Source: Actinoplanes liguriensis (GTDB lineage: Bacteria; Actinomycetota; Actinomycetes; Mycobacteriales; Micromonosporaceae). From it: 7,307 bases of DNA. The notes below the pieces were generated by a model, which saw nothing but the letters and a program-made list of their open reading frames with translations, made no database searches and had not been told where the DNA came from. Location: NCBI GenBank assembly GCA_000715855.1, contig KL571333.1, forward strand, positions 43,181-50,487, written 5' to 3'. Below, piece by piece: positions 1 through 6,790 of this stretch. Both the position numbers and the translations under genes were made by a program. Within the stretch, counting starts at the first letter, position 1. The number at the start of each line of letters is the position of its first letter.

Positions 1-420
1 CACCCAGACGTAGCCCAGCCACTCCCGCACGTGGACCCGGCGCAGGCCGTACTCGACGCGGTCCACGTCCGGCATCTTCACCAGGTTGGGCGCGGCCACG
101 AGCGTGCCGTCCAGGTCGTACGCCCAAGCGTGGTAAACGCACCGGAAGGTGCGCTTCACCGTGCCGGTCTCCTCCGCGCACAGCTGCGCGCCACGGTGCC
201 GGCACACGTTCAGGAACGCCCGTGCCGCCCCGTCCCTCCCCCGGGTGACCAGCACACTCTCCCGCCCGACCGGGACCGTGCGGAACCGGCCGGGCTCGGC
301 GACGTCGGAGCCGTGAACGGCGCAGAACCACATCCGCTCGAGGATCAGGTCCTGCTCGGCCGCGAAGATCGACGGGTCGGTGTAGTAGGTGCCGGGCAGG
401 GTGGGCAGCAGCGAGCTCAC
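1..420 (-). CDS. gbcA: Rieske [2Fe-2S] oxygenase alpha subunit, GbcA-like glycine betaine monooxygenase (partial, N-terminal 140 aa)
   Basis: Translating 420 to 1 gives 140 uninterrupted codons that run off the left edge. The product has a complete Rieske cluster-binding pattern: Cys73-x-His75 (within CRHRG) and Cys94-x2-His97 (within CVYHAW). It matches the start of ring-hydroxylating oxygenase alpha subunits. The C-terminal mononuclear-iron catalytic domain is outside the window. The start is GTG at 420-418, preceded by a good GAGGGAG ribosome site and only 2 nt after the stop of the upstream gene. In this family GbcA uses O2 and electrons from a reductase (GbcB) to demethylate glycine betaine to dimethylglycine plus formaldehyde. 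The neighbouring dimethylglycine and sarcosine oxidases and betaine-type transporter make that the best substrate assignment. Related Rieske enzymes act on stachydrine or carnitine, so the family call is firm and the substrate is inferred from context. Confidence 0.85.
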   Translation of the reverse strand, partial: MSSLLPTLPGTYYTDPSIFAAEQDLILERMWFCAVHGSDVAEPGRFRTVPVGRESVLVTRGRDGAARAFLNVCRHRGAQLCAEETGTVKRTFRCVYHAWAYDLDGTLVAAPNLVKMPDVDRVEYGLRRVHVREWLGYVWV

Positions 421-422
421 GG

Positions 423-1565
423 TTACTCCCTCGTGAAGCGAAGGGGATCGAAGAGGCCGATGTCGTGCGGGGTCGTGCCGGTGGTCGCCAGGTCCGCGAG
501 GATCTCCCCGACCACCGGCACGAACTTGAATCCGTGCCCGGAGAAGCCGCAGCCCACGGTCACCGCCTCGTGCGCCGGGTGCCGGCTGATCACGAAGTGC
601 TCGTCCGGGGTGGTGCTGTACATGCACGGCTCGCCGCGCAGGTGCTCGCCGGGCAGGTCGGGCAGCACCCGGGCGGCGGCCGCGGCCATCTCGGCGATCT
701 CACCCGGGTGCACGCCGGTGTCCAGGGTGTCCGGCGTGGTCGGAGTGCCCTTCCGGAAGAACGCGATCTTGGCGCCGCCGTCCGGCCCGTCGATCGCCGG
801 GAAACCGTAGACCTGCGTCCCGGACGCGTCCTCCCAGATGTAGATCGGGTGCCGCTCGGGCAGCCACGCGTCCACCCCGCCCCGCGGCTGGAACCAGTGC
901 TGCACCTGTCGCTCGATGGAGAACGGCACGCCCAGGTCGGCGAGCAGCTCGGGAGCCCACGGGCCGGGCGTGACGATCAGCTGACCGGCGGAGTAGACGC
1001 TGCTCCCGGTGATCACCCGGACGCCGTCGCCGACCGGCTCCCAGGCCAGCATCGGCTCCTGGAAACGCAGGTCGGCGCCGTGCCGGTGGGCCATCTCCAG
1101 CTGCGCGAGCACGGTGCGCTCGGGGCGTACGAAGCCGGCCTTGGCCTCGTAGAGCGCCACCTCGTCCGGCCCCGGATTCGTGGTCGGGAACCGTTTGCGC
1201 AGGTCGGTGGCGTCCAGCAGCTCGTGCTCCAGGCCCCACTGCTCGGCGCTGGCCCGGGCGCCGGCCACCGTGCGGCTGTCCGGCAGGCCGGCCATGATCC
1301 CGCCGGTCAGCGTGATCACGTCGCGCTCGGAGTCGGTGGCCAGGCGCTCGTACAGCTCGTAGGCGCGCAGCAGCAGCGGCACGTACTCCGGGCCTTCGAA
1401 GTACGACTGCCGGGTGATCCGGGAGCCACCGTGACTGGCCCCGCGGTCGTGGCCCGGCCCGTACTTCTCCAGCCCCAGCACGCGCAGGCCACGGGCGGCC
1501 AGGTGGTGGACGGCGGCACTGCCCATGCCCCCGAGTCCGGCGACGATCACATCGAAGGCGGGCAT
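423..1565 (-). other. Monomeric sarcosine oxidase module of the fusion (residues 760-1139)
   Basis: This 380-residue section has the normal length and all main motifs of a stand-alone monomeric sarcosine oxidase/SolA-type enzyme, ending a few residues after the conserved GFSGHGFKF segment. It starts at Met760, directly at the natural N terminus of the family (xFDVIVxGxGG). It could therefore also be made as a separate protein by internal initiation. N-methyltryptophan oxidase is the common automated name for such sequences. The pathway context favours sarcosine as the substrate. Confidence 0.85.
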
Positions 1566-3842
1566 GTCAGCCACCGTGGCGGTCAGCCGCCGATCGAAGT
1601 ATCCGATCTCCACCTCGGTGCCGGGCGCCGACAGACCGGCGGGCATCCAGGCGTACGCGATCGGCGCGCCGACCGTGTGCCCGAACGCCGCGCTCGTCAC
1701 GTGCCCGACCGGGGCGCCCCCGGCGTAGACCGGCTCACGGCCCATCGGCACCGCGCCGTCGTCCGCCAGCAGCAGGCAGGTCAGCCGCCGATCCGGCTCC
1801 GGCCCGGGCGCGAGCCCGGCCTGACAGGGATCGTCCTCGCAGGTCATGTCCACGCCCCAGGCGCGATAGCCCTTCTCCAGCCGCAGGCTCTGGAACGCGG
1901 CCCGGCCGGCGGCGATCATCCCGTAGCCGCGCCCGGCCGCCCAGAGCGTGTCCCACAGTCGCAGTCCGTGATCGGCGCGGGCGTAGATCTCCCAGCCGAG
2001 CTCACCGACGTAGGAGAGCCGCAGCATGGTCACCGGGACCGTGCCGATGTGGCCCTGCCGGCACTGGAAGTAGCGGAACGCGGCGGGCTCGACGTCGATG
2101 TCGGTGAGCGGGGCGACGACGTCCCGGGCGCGCGGCCCCCACAGCCCGATCCCGCAGGTCCCGCCGGTGATGTCACGGACCCGAACGTCGTCCGGAGCGT
2201 GCCGCAGGAGCCAGTCCAGATCCAGCGGGCCGTTCGCGCCGACCTGCCAGCGGTCCTCGGCGAGGCGGGCGACGGTGATGTCGCTGCGGATGCCGCCGGC
2301 CTGGTCGAGCAGCAGGGTGTAGACCACGCTGCCCACCTTGCGGTCGACGTCTCCGCTGGTCAGGCCCTGGAGGAAGGAGACCGGGCCGGTGACCTCCAGG
2401 CGGGTGAGCGGGGTCATGTCGTACATCGCGACGCGCTCGCGGGTGATCCGGGCCTCGGTCTCGGCGATCGGGGACCAGTGCCGGGACGACCACTCGTCGC
2501 GGGGCCGGGGCTCCGGTGGGGACGGGTTGGCGGCGTACCAGAGAGGCCTCTCCCACCCGGTCGACGCGGCCTCGCCGAAGACCGCGCCGAGCTCGGCCTG
2601 CCGGGCGTGGAACGGGCTGACCCGCACGTTCCGGACCGACGGCGGGTCCAGTGGATGGACCACGTCATAGACCTCGACAAAACTTCGAACCGATCTTTCC
2701 CGTACGTACGCGGGGGCCAACTGGGCCGGATCGAACCGGTTGAGGTCGCATTCGTGCAGGTCCAGCGAGGATCGGCCGGTGACCATCCACTCGGCGACGG
2801 CCCGGGCGGCGCCGGCCGAGTGGGTCACCCAGATCGCCTCGGCGGTCCAGAACCCGGGCAGGTCACGGGACTCGCCGAGCAGCGGGAAGCCGTCCGCGGT
2901 GAACGAGAAGACGCCGTTGAAGCCGTCGAGGATCTCCGCGTTCGCTAGGGACGGCAGGAGCTCGGTGGCGGCGGCCCACGACTCCAGAAACTTGTCGGGG
3001 GTGAACGGCATCATCGAGGGGTGGTCGCCGGACGGCAGGTCGGCGAGGTCCACGGGCATGGGCTCATGCAGGTAGGAGCCGATGCCCAGGGCTTCGCCGT
3101 GTGCCCGGAAGTAGAGGTCCCGGTCCTGGTGGCGCAGGATGGGGAGGTTGTCGTGAGCACCGGTGTCATTCGTGCGGACGTACTGGTGGGCCATCGGCAG
3201 CAGGGGGATCGTCACGCCGGCCATGGCGCCGATTCTTGGTCCCCAGAAGCCGGCGCAGCTGACCACGATGTCGGCTTCATACGACTCATCGCCCGCGATG
3301 ACACTGCTGATCCGGCCTCGGTCGGCCTCGATCGCGGTGACCTCGGCATGTCCGATAAATCGGGCACCGCGTCCGATGGCCCGCGCCGCCTGCGCCTCGC
3401 ACGCGCCGACCGCCAGCGCCAGCCCGTCACTCGGCACGTGCAGCCCGCCGAGGATCAGATCCTTCTCCACCAGCGGAAACATCCCGGCGGCCGCCGACGG
3501 GTCGAGCATCGTCGACGCGATCCCCCACGACTGCCCGTAACCGAAGCGCCGGTGCAGCTCGGCCAGCCGCTCCGGCGTCGTCGCCACCTCCAGGCTCCCG
3601 ACCTGCCGGAAGCAGTCCAGCGCGAGGTACTTCTCCACGGTGTAACGGGCCATCCGCGCCATGGTCCGCGACGGGTTGGTCTGGAAGACCAGCCCCGGGG
3701 CGTGCGAGCTGGACCCGCCCGTGACGAAGAGCGGCCCGCGCTCCAGGACTGTCACGTCGGTCCAGCCGCGCGCGGTCAGCTCGTCGGCGAGGGCGCAGCC
3801 GACGATGCCCGCCCCGACAATTACCACCCTCGGCCCGGGCAT
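423..3842 (-). CDS. Dimethylglycine oxidase (FAD + GcvT) fused in frame to monomeric sarcosine oxidase, 1139 aa
   Basis: One open frame holds two enzymes normally encoded separately. Residues 1-759 resemble Arthrobacter dimethylglycine oxidase: dinucleotide-binding GAGIVG (10-15), the SSSHAPG motif whose His47 is the likely covalent FAD site, active-site His219 and Tyr244, then a GcvT-type folate module with Asp521, Tyr611 and Glu618 at positions known to serve folate chemistry. Residues 760-1139 resemble monomeric sarcosine oxidase/N-methyltryptophan oxidase: GLGGMG (769-774), Arg808/Arg811, Lys1025 (O2 activation), Cys1073 (covalent FAD) and Lys1106 in SGHGFK. The predicted reactions are dimethylglycine to sarcosine, then sarcosine to glycine, with H2O2 and C1 release, in the cytoplasm. 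ATG at 3842 has a GGGAG site 7 nt upstream and lies 3 nt after the binding-protein stop. Oddities are the missing stop between halves, a lost tail and a ~19-residue internal loss in the folate module, and Phe1029 where the Bacillus enzyme has His269. Family calls are strong; bifunctionality is inferred. Confidence 0.9.
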   Translation of the reverse strand: MPGPRVVIVGAGIVGCALADELTARGWTDVTVLERGPLFVTGGSSSHAPGLVFQTNPSRTMARMARYTVEKYLALDCFRQVGSLEVATTPERLAELHRRFGYGQSWGIASTMLDPSAAAGMFPLVEKDLILGGLHVPSDGLALAVGACEAQAARAIGRGARFIGHAEVTAIEADRGRISSVIAGDESYEADIVVSCAGFWGPRIGAMAGVTIPLLPMAHQYVRTNDTGAHDNLPILRHQDRDLYFRAHGEALGIGSYLHEPMPVDLADLPSGDHPSMMPFTPDKFLESWAAATELLPSLANAEILDGFNGVFSFTADGFPLLGESRDLPGFWTAEAIWVTHSAGAARAVAEWMVTGRSSLDLHECDLNRFDPAQLAPAYVRERSVRSFVEVYDVVHPLDPPSVRNVRVSPFHARQAELGAVFGEAASTGWERPLWYAANPSPPEPRPRDEWSSRHWSPIAETEARITRERVAMYDMTPLTRLEVTGPVSFLQGLTSGDVDRKVGSVVYTLLLDQAGGIRSDITVARLAEDRWQVGANGPLDLDWLLRHAPDDVRVRDITGGTCGIGLWGPRARDVVAPLTDIDVEPAAFRYFQCRQGHIGTVPVTMLRLSYVGELGWEIYARADHGLRLWDTLWAAGRGYGMIAAGRAAFQSLRLEKGYRAWGVDMTCEDDPCQAGLAPGPEPDRRLTCLLLADDGAVPMGREPVYAGGAPVGHVTSAAFGHTVGAPIAYAWMPAGLSAPGTEVEIGYFDRRLTATVADMPAFDVIVAGLGGMGSAAVHHLAARGLRVLGLEKYGPGHDRGASHGGSRITRQSYFEGPEYVPLLLRAYELYERLATDSERDVITLTGGIMAGLPDSRTVAGARASAEQWGLEHELLDATDLRKRFPTTNPGPDEVALYEAKAGFVRPERTVLAQLEMAHRHGADLRFQEPMLAWEPVGDGVRVITGSSVYSAGQLIVTPGPWAPELLADLGVPFSIERQVQHWFQPRGGVDAWLPERHPIYIWEDASGTQVYGFPAIDGPDGGAKIAFFRKGTPTTPDTLDTGVHPGEIAEMAAAAARVLPDLPGEHLRGEPCMYSTTPDEHFVISRHPAHEAVTVGCGFSGHGFKFVPVVGEILADLATTGTTPHDIGLFDPLRFTRE
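426..432 (-). promoter_or_regulatory. Ribosome binding site of the Rieske oxygenase gene
   Basis: The minus strand reads GAGGGAG, then TAACC, then GTG. The purine-rich site lies inside the last codons of the oxidase fusion and overlaps its termination region, with 5 nt spacing to GTG. It fixes the GTG start and suggests translational coupling of the two genes. Confidence 0.7.
1563..1575 (-). promoter_or_regulatory. Possible internal ribosome site and ATG start for a separate sarcosine oxidase
   Basis: ATG at 1565-1563 (Met760) coincides with the expected first residue of a sarcosine oxidase. A weak GGTGG sequence (1575-1571 on the minus strand) sits 5 nt upstream. Out of frame, a TGA lies one base before the ATG, giving a TGA-C-ATG arrangement. 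This is what an operon junction would look like if the upstream frame ended there. It is a candidate only; the upstream frame reads straight through. Confidence 0.3.
1566..3842 (-). other. Dimethylglycine oxidase module of the fusion (residues 1-759)
   Basis: Order of parts: FAD-dependent oxidoreductase domain about 1-365, a linker domain about 366-425, a GcvT folate domain about 430-677, and a GcvT C-terminal barrel about 685-759. The module is about 70 residues shorter than the roughly 830-residue Arthrobacter enzyme as I remember it. Most of the difference is in surface loops, but two gaps hit conserved parts: residues around 678-684, and the extreme C terminus. The FAD half looks intact, so dimethylglycine oxidation is plausible. 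Whether folate still accepts the methyl carbon is less certain. Confidence 0.85.
1791..1811 (-). other. Short Pro/Gly-rich bridge replacing a conserved folate-module segment
   Basis: Residues 678-684 (APGPEPD) link the conserved DP-x2-AGL segment to RRLTCL. In dimethylglycine oxidases and GcvT-type proteins this gap normally holds about 26 residues including a conserved V-x2-K-x3-FIG-x2-AL stretch. The loss is in frame. The comparison is from memory of the Arthrobacter enzyme, not from an alignment. Confidence 0.6.
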
Positions 3843-3845
3843 CGC

Positions 3846-4802
3846 TCAGCTCCCGGCCGGGATCCAGGGCTTCCAGGTGGACTCGTGCTCGTTCACCCAC
3901 TTCTCGGCGGCCTTGTCGGCGTCCATGCCCTGGTTGGTGAGGTAGTCGGAGACCAGGTTCTGGTCGTCGTTGGTCCAGGAGAAGTTCTTGATCAGCTGGT
4001 ATGCGGCGCCGCCCGTGTCGGCGAACTTCTTGCTGACGATCTTGTCGAGCTGGTAATCGGGGTAGTCGCAGGCCACCTTCTTCGGGTCGGCGTCACACCC
4101 CGCGGTGTAAGCCGGCAGCTTCACCCGGACGTACTTCTCCTTGGCGAAGAGCCACTGCGGTTCGTAGAAGTAGAAGAGCAGCGGCTTCTTCTGCGCGGTG
4201 GCCTGCTGGGCCGCCTTGATCAGCGCCGCCTCGCTTCCGGAGTAGACGACCTTGTAGTTCAGCTTCAGGTTCGCGACCAGTGCCTCGTCGTTGGTGACGT
4301 AGGACGGGTCGCCGTCGAGCAGCTGCCCCTTGCCACCGGACTCGGACGTCTTGAACAGGTCGGCGTACTTGCCGAGGTTCTTCCAGTCGGTGATGTCCGG
4401 GTACTTGTCGGCCATCCACTGCGGGACGTACCAGCCGATCACCCCGGTGTTGCCGGTCGGCCCGGCGCTCACCGCGACCTTCTTCTCGTCGATGTAGGTC
4501 TTCTTCAGGTCGTCGTGGCCCCAGTTCTCCACGACCGCGTCGACCTCACCGGTCTCGAAGCCCTGCCAGGAGATCTCCTCCTTGAGGTTCTTCTTCTCCA
4601 CGGTGTAACCGAGCTTCTTCTCCAACAGGTAGGCGAGCACGTCCGCGTTCGCCTCGTAACCCACCCAGGGGTTGACCGCGAGCTTGACCGTGCCCTTGCT
4701 CCCGGTCGACGGCGCGTCACCGCCGGAGTCCGACTTCACACCCCCGCAACCGGCGAGCAGCAGCGTGGCGACGGCGGCGGCGGAGAGATATCTGTTTCTC
4801 AA
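3846..4802 (-). CDS. Glycine betaine-type ABC transporter substrate-binding lipoprotein (OpuAC/ProX family), 318 aa
   Basis: The product starts with a short basic N terminus, a hydrophobic stretch and a lipobox LLAGC with Cys19. It is therefore predicted to be exported and lipid-anchored outside the membrane. A Gly/Ser-rich tether (about 20-36) leads into an OpuAC-type ligand-binding fold with NPWVGYEANA, the VVENWGH segment, and scattered Trp residues (46, 79, 94, 124, 217) of the kind used to cage quaternary ammonium groups; which ones bind is not determinable here. Cys236 and Cys245 could form a disulfide. No ATG or GTG fits. TTG at 4802-4800 gives exactly the signal peptide, overlaps the permease stop as TTGA, and has AGGAAGGG 9 nt upstream. 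The same frame stays open far upstream into the permease gene, but that part is out of frame with the permease and not real. The betaine ligand is inferred from family and neighbours; choline, dimethylglycine or proline betaine remain possible. Confidence 0.9.
   Translation of the reverse strand: MRNRYLSAAAVATLLLAGCGGVKSDSGGDAPSTGSKGTVKLAVNPWVGYEANADVLAYLLEKKLGYTVEKKNLKEEISWQGFETGEVDAVVENWGHDDLKKTYIDEKKVAVSAGPTGNTGVIGWYVPQWMADKYPDITDWKNLGKYADLFKTSESGGKGQLLDGDPSYVTNDEALVANLKLNYKVVYSGSEAALIKAAQQATAQKKPLLFYFYEPQWLFAKEKYVRVKLPAYTAGCDADPKKVACDYPDYQLDKIVSKKFADTGGAAYQLIKNFSWTNDDQNLVSDYLTNQGMDADKAAEKWVNEHESTWKPWIPAGS
3850..3854 (-). promoter_or_regulatory. Ribosome binding site of the oxidase fusion gene
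   Basis: The minus strand has GGGAG 7 nt before the ATG at 3842. The site overlaps the last codons of the binding-protein gene, whose TGA is 3 nt before the ATG. This supports the chosen start and coupled translation. Confidence 0.65.
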
Positions 4803-6790
4803 CGGAGAGGACCCTTCCTGCGATGAAACCCTTGAGTGAGACGGTCGAGCAGAATGCCGAGCAGCACGATCGCGAAGCCGGCGGCCAGCCCGCGGCCGAA
4901 GTCCTCGCGCTGGGAGAAACCGGCGACCACGTCGTATCCGAGCGCGCCGGCCCCGACCAGGCCGCCCACCACGACCATCGCGAGGACCATCACGATCCCC
5001 TGGTTCGCGGCGAGCAGCAGACCGCCCCGGGCCATCGGGAGCTGCACCTTCCGGAGCAGCTGGCCCGGGGTCGACCCGGCGGAGAGGGCGGCCTCCACGA
5101 CGGTGGCCGGCACGTCCCGGATCCCGCGCTCGACCAGCCGGACGACCGGCGGCGCGGCGTAGATGACGGCGGCCACGATCGCGGTGAACCGGCTGGCCCC
5201 GAAGAGCGCCACGGCCGGCAGCAGGTAGACGAAGGAGGGCATGGTCTGCGCGGCGTCCAGCACCGGCCGCGTGACCGCGGCCAGCCGGTCGTGCCGGGCG
5301 CAGAGCACGCCCGCGGTGATCCCGACCAGCATGGTCAGCACGGTCGCGACCAGCACGGTGGCCAGCGTCTGCATCGAGTGCTGGTAGAGGCCCAGCCCGG
5401 TCAGCCCGGCCGCGGCGGCGCCCGCGATCAGCGCGGCTCGCCACCCCGCGAACACCAGCCCGAAGGCGAGCACCACCAGGGTGAACAGCCACCACGGGGT
5501 GGTCACCAGCAGGTTCTCCAGCGGGTTGAGCAGCACCGTACTGACCGTGTTCTTCAGCCACTCGGTCGCGTCGTACCAGTGCAGTTCCATCCAGCCGGTG
5601 AGGTCGTTGACCGGCTTCGCGAAGGAGAGCTCCGGCAGGTCGACGGTGATCGGCAGCGCGGCGATGACGATCGCGGCAACGGCCACCGGCCCGGCCACCC
5701 ACCAGGTGCGCCGCCGGGCCGCGGCACGGCCGGCCGGCGCTGACGGCTGAGATCTCGCGGATTTCGAGCCGTGAGTGCCGGCCGACCACGCGGCGCCCGC
5801 GGCCGTGGTGACCCGGTCCAGCACGATCGCCATGATCACGATGGCCAGACCGGCGTCGAAGGCGGCGCCGACGTTGACCCGTTCCAGCGCGCGGAGGATG
5901 TTCACGCCCAGGCCCGGGGCGTCGATCAGCGCGGTCACCACGACCATGGAGAGCGCCATCATGATCGTCTGGTTGACCGCGAGGACCAGCGTCGGCCGGG
6001 CCATCGGCAGCCGGACCTTGGCGAGCAGCTGCCACCTCGTCGAGCCCTGCGCGGTCGCCGCCTCCACCGCGCTGGTGGCCACCCCGGCGATGCCCAGCTC
6101 GGTGATCCGGATGGTGACCGGCACGGCGTAGATCAGCGTGGCCACCACCGCGGCCGGCGAGCCGATCAGGAACAGCAGCGTCATCGGCGCCAGGTAGGCG
6201 AAGGTCGGCAGGATCTGCATGACGTCGAGCAGCGGGCGCAGCACGGCGCCCACCCAGCGCACCCGGGCGGCCAGGATCCCGAGCGGCACACCGATCAGCA
6301 CCGAGATCAGCACCGCGGCCAGCGTCAGCGCGAGCGTGTCGACGCTCTCGTCCCAGAGCCCGAGCACGCCGAAACCGAGGAACCCGGCGACCGCCAGCAG
6401 CGCCGGGCGCCACCCGCCGAGCACGAACGCGACCGCGCCGGCCACCGCGACCAGGCCGGGCAGCCCGAGCCCGGTGAGCGCCGCCTGGATCGTGTCGACC
6501 AGCACCCGGACGCCGAGCCGGAGGTAGTTGACGCCGTAGAGGAAGACCGGATGTGTGTCCCGGTTCGCGTCCACCCAGTCGCGCACGCTGCCGAGGAAGC
6601 GGAAGGCCGCCGCGTCCGGATCATCGGCGACCGCCGTGGTGCGGAAGATCAAATACGCGACTACGGTCGCGACGATCAAAACCACGATTGCCGTACGTCG
6701 TGAAAGCGGCCCCCTCGCGCGACCGCCCACGGGCGGGGACTCGGTCGTCCCGGTCGCCGGGCCGGCCGGTGGCGCCGCCACAGCGGTCAT
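4799..6790 (-). CDS. Glycine betaine/proline-type ABC transporter permease with two fused permease domains, 663 aa
   Basis: This integral membrane protein forms the translocation path for the betaine uptake system. It contains two copies of the binding-protein-dependent permease domain, roughly residues 150-325 and 473-650. Each has its own EAA loop that docks on the ATPase: 243-263 (EAATAQGST...KVRLPMA) and 566-586 (EAALSAGST...KVQLPMA). Each domain is preceded by its own further hydrophobic segments (about 32-50 and 110-146; 365-382 and 435-470) and a similar amphipathic stretch. A basic, Ala/Ser-rich linker (about 335-362) joins the halves. ProW/OpuAB proteins usually carry one such domain and pair up, so here a tandem copy supplies both halves in one chain. 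ATG at 6790 overlaps the ATPase stop as ATGA, and the stop overlaps the TTG of the binding-protein gene as TTGA, indicating coupled translation. Substrate is inferred from neighbours. Confidence 0.9.
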   Translation of the reverse strand: MTAVAAPPAGPATGTTESPPVGGRARGPLSRRTAIVVLIVATVVAYLIFRTTAVADDPDAAAFRFLGSVRDWVDANRDTHPVFLYGVNYLRLGVRVLVDTIQAALTGLGLPGLVAVAGAVAFVLGGWRPALLAVAGFLGFGVLGLWDESVDTLALTLAAVLISVLIGVPLGILAARVRWVGAVLRPLLDVMQILPTFAYLAPMTLLFLIGSPAAVVATLIYAVPVTIRITELGIAGVATSAVEAATAQGSTRWQLLAKVRLPMARPTLVLAVNQTIMMALSMVVVTALIDAPGLGVNILRALERVNVGAAFDAGLAIVIMAIVLDRVTTAAGAAWSAGTHGSKSARSQPSAPAGRAAARRRTWWVAGPVAVAAIVIAALPITVDLPELSFAKPVNDLTGWMELHWYDATEWLKNTVSTVLLNPLENLLVTTPWWLFTLVVLAFGLVFAGWRAALIAGAAAAGLTGLGLYQHSMQTLATVLVATVLTMLVGITAGVLCARHDRLAAVTRPVLDAAQTMPSFVYLLPAVALFGASRFTAIVAAVIYAAPPVVRLVERGIRDVPATVVEAALSAGSTPGQLLRKVQLPMARGGLLLAANQGIVMVLAMVVVGGLVGAGALGYDVVAGFSQREDFGRGLAAGFAIVLLGILLDRLTQGFHRRKGPLR
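4812..4819 (-). promoter_or_regulatory. Ribosome binding site deciding the TTG start of the binding protein
   Basis: AGGAAGGG on the minus strand lies 9 nt before TTG at 4802, within the final codons of the permease. Together with the TTGA stop/start overlap it is the main support for a non-ATG start. Confidence 0.55.

Noticed and set aside
421..422. Searched for terminators, promoters or small RNA genes between genes
   Set aside because: The only non-coding bases are 421-422 and 3843-3845, so there is no room for an intergenic regulatory element. No tRNA, rRNA, CRISPR or insertion-sequence pattern was seen.
2701..2710. Palindrome CGTACGTACG in a locally AT-richer patch (about 2670-2710)
   Set aside because: It lies inside codons for a conserved dimethylglycine oxidase segment ([11 protein letters not shown] and just before it). 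The dip in GC follows the encoded Phe, Tyr, Asp and Ser residues, and no promoter-like spacing accompanies it.
465..2948. Long open frame of 827 codons on the plus strand opposite the oxidase fusion
   Set aside because: Its translation is Arg/Gly/Val/His-rich with no family motif, while the minus-strand frame carries catalytic motifs of two known enzymes throughout. High GC at third positions keeps antisense frames open.
3021..4826. Open frame of 601 codons on the plus strand opposite the binding protein and the start of the oxidase
   Set aside because: It crosses two real minus-strand genes, is rich in Leu/Val/Arg/Gly repeats without domains, and has no convincing ribosome site. Antisense artefact.
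4803..6413. Upstream extension of the binding-protein frame through the permease gene
   Set aside because: This part is the wrong frame of the permease, Arg/Ala/Gly-rich with no motif. The signal peptide, ribosome site and TTGA overlap place the true start at 4802.
5771..6703. Plus-strand frames rich in Asp, Arg, His and Gln opposite the permease (also 4823-5743)
   Set aside because: The low-complexity composition is what hydrophobic membrane codons (GCC, GTC, CTG, ATC) give when read from the other strand.
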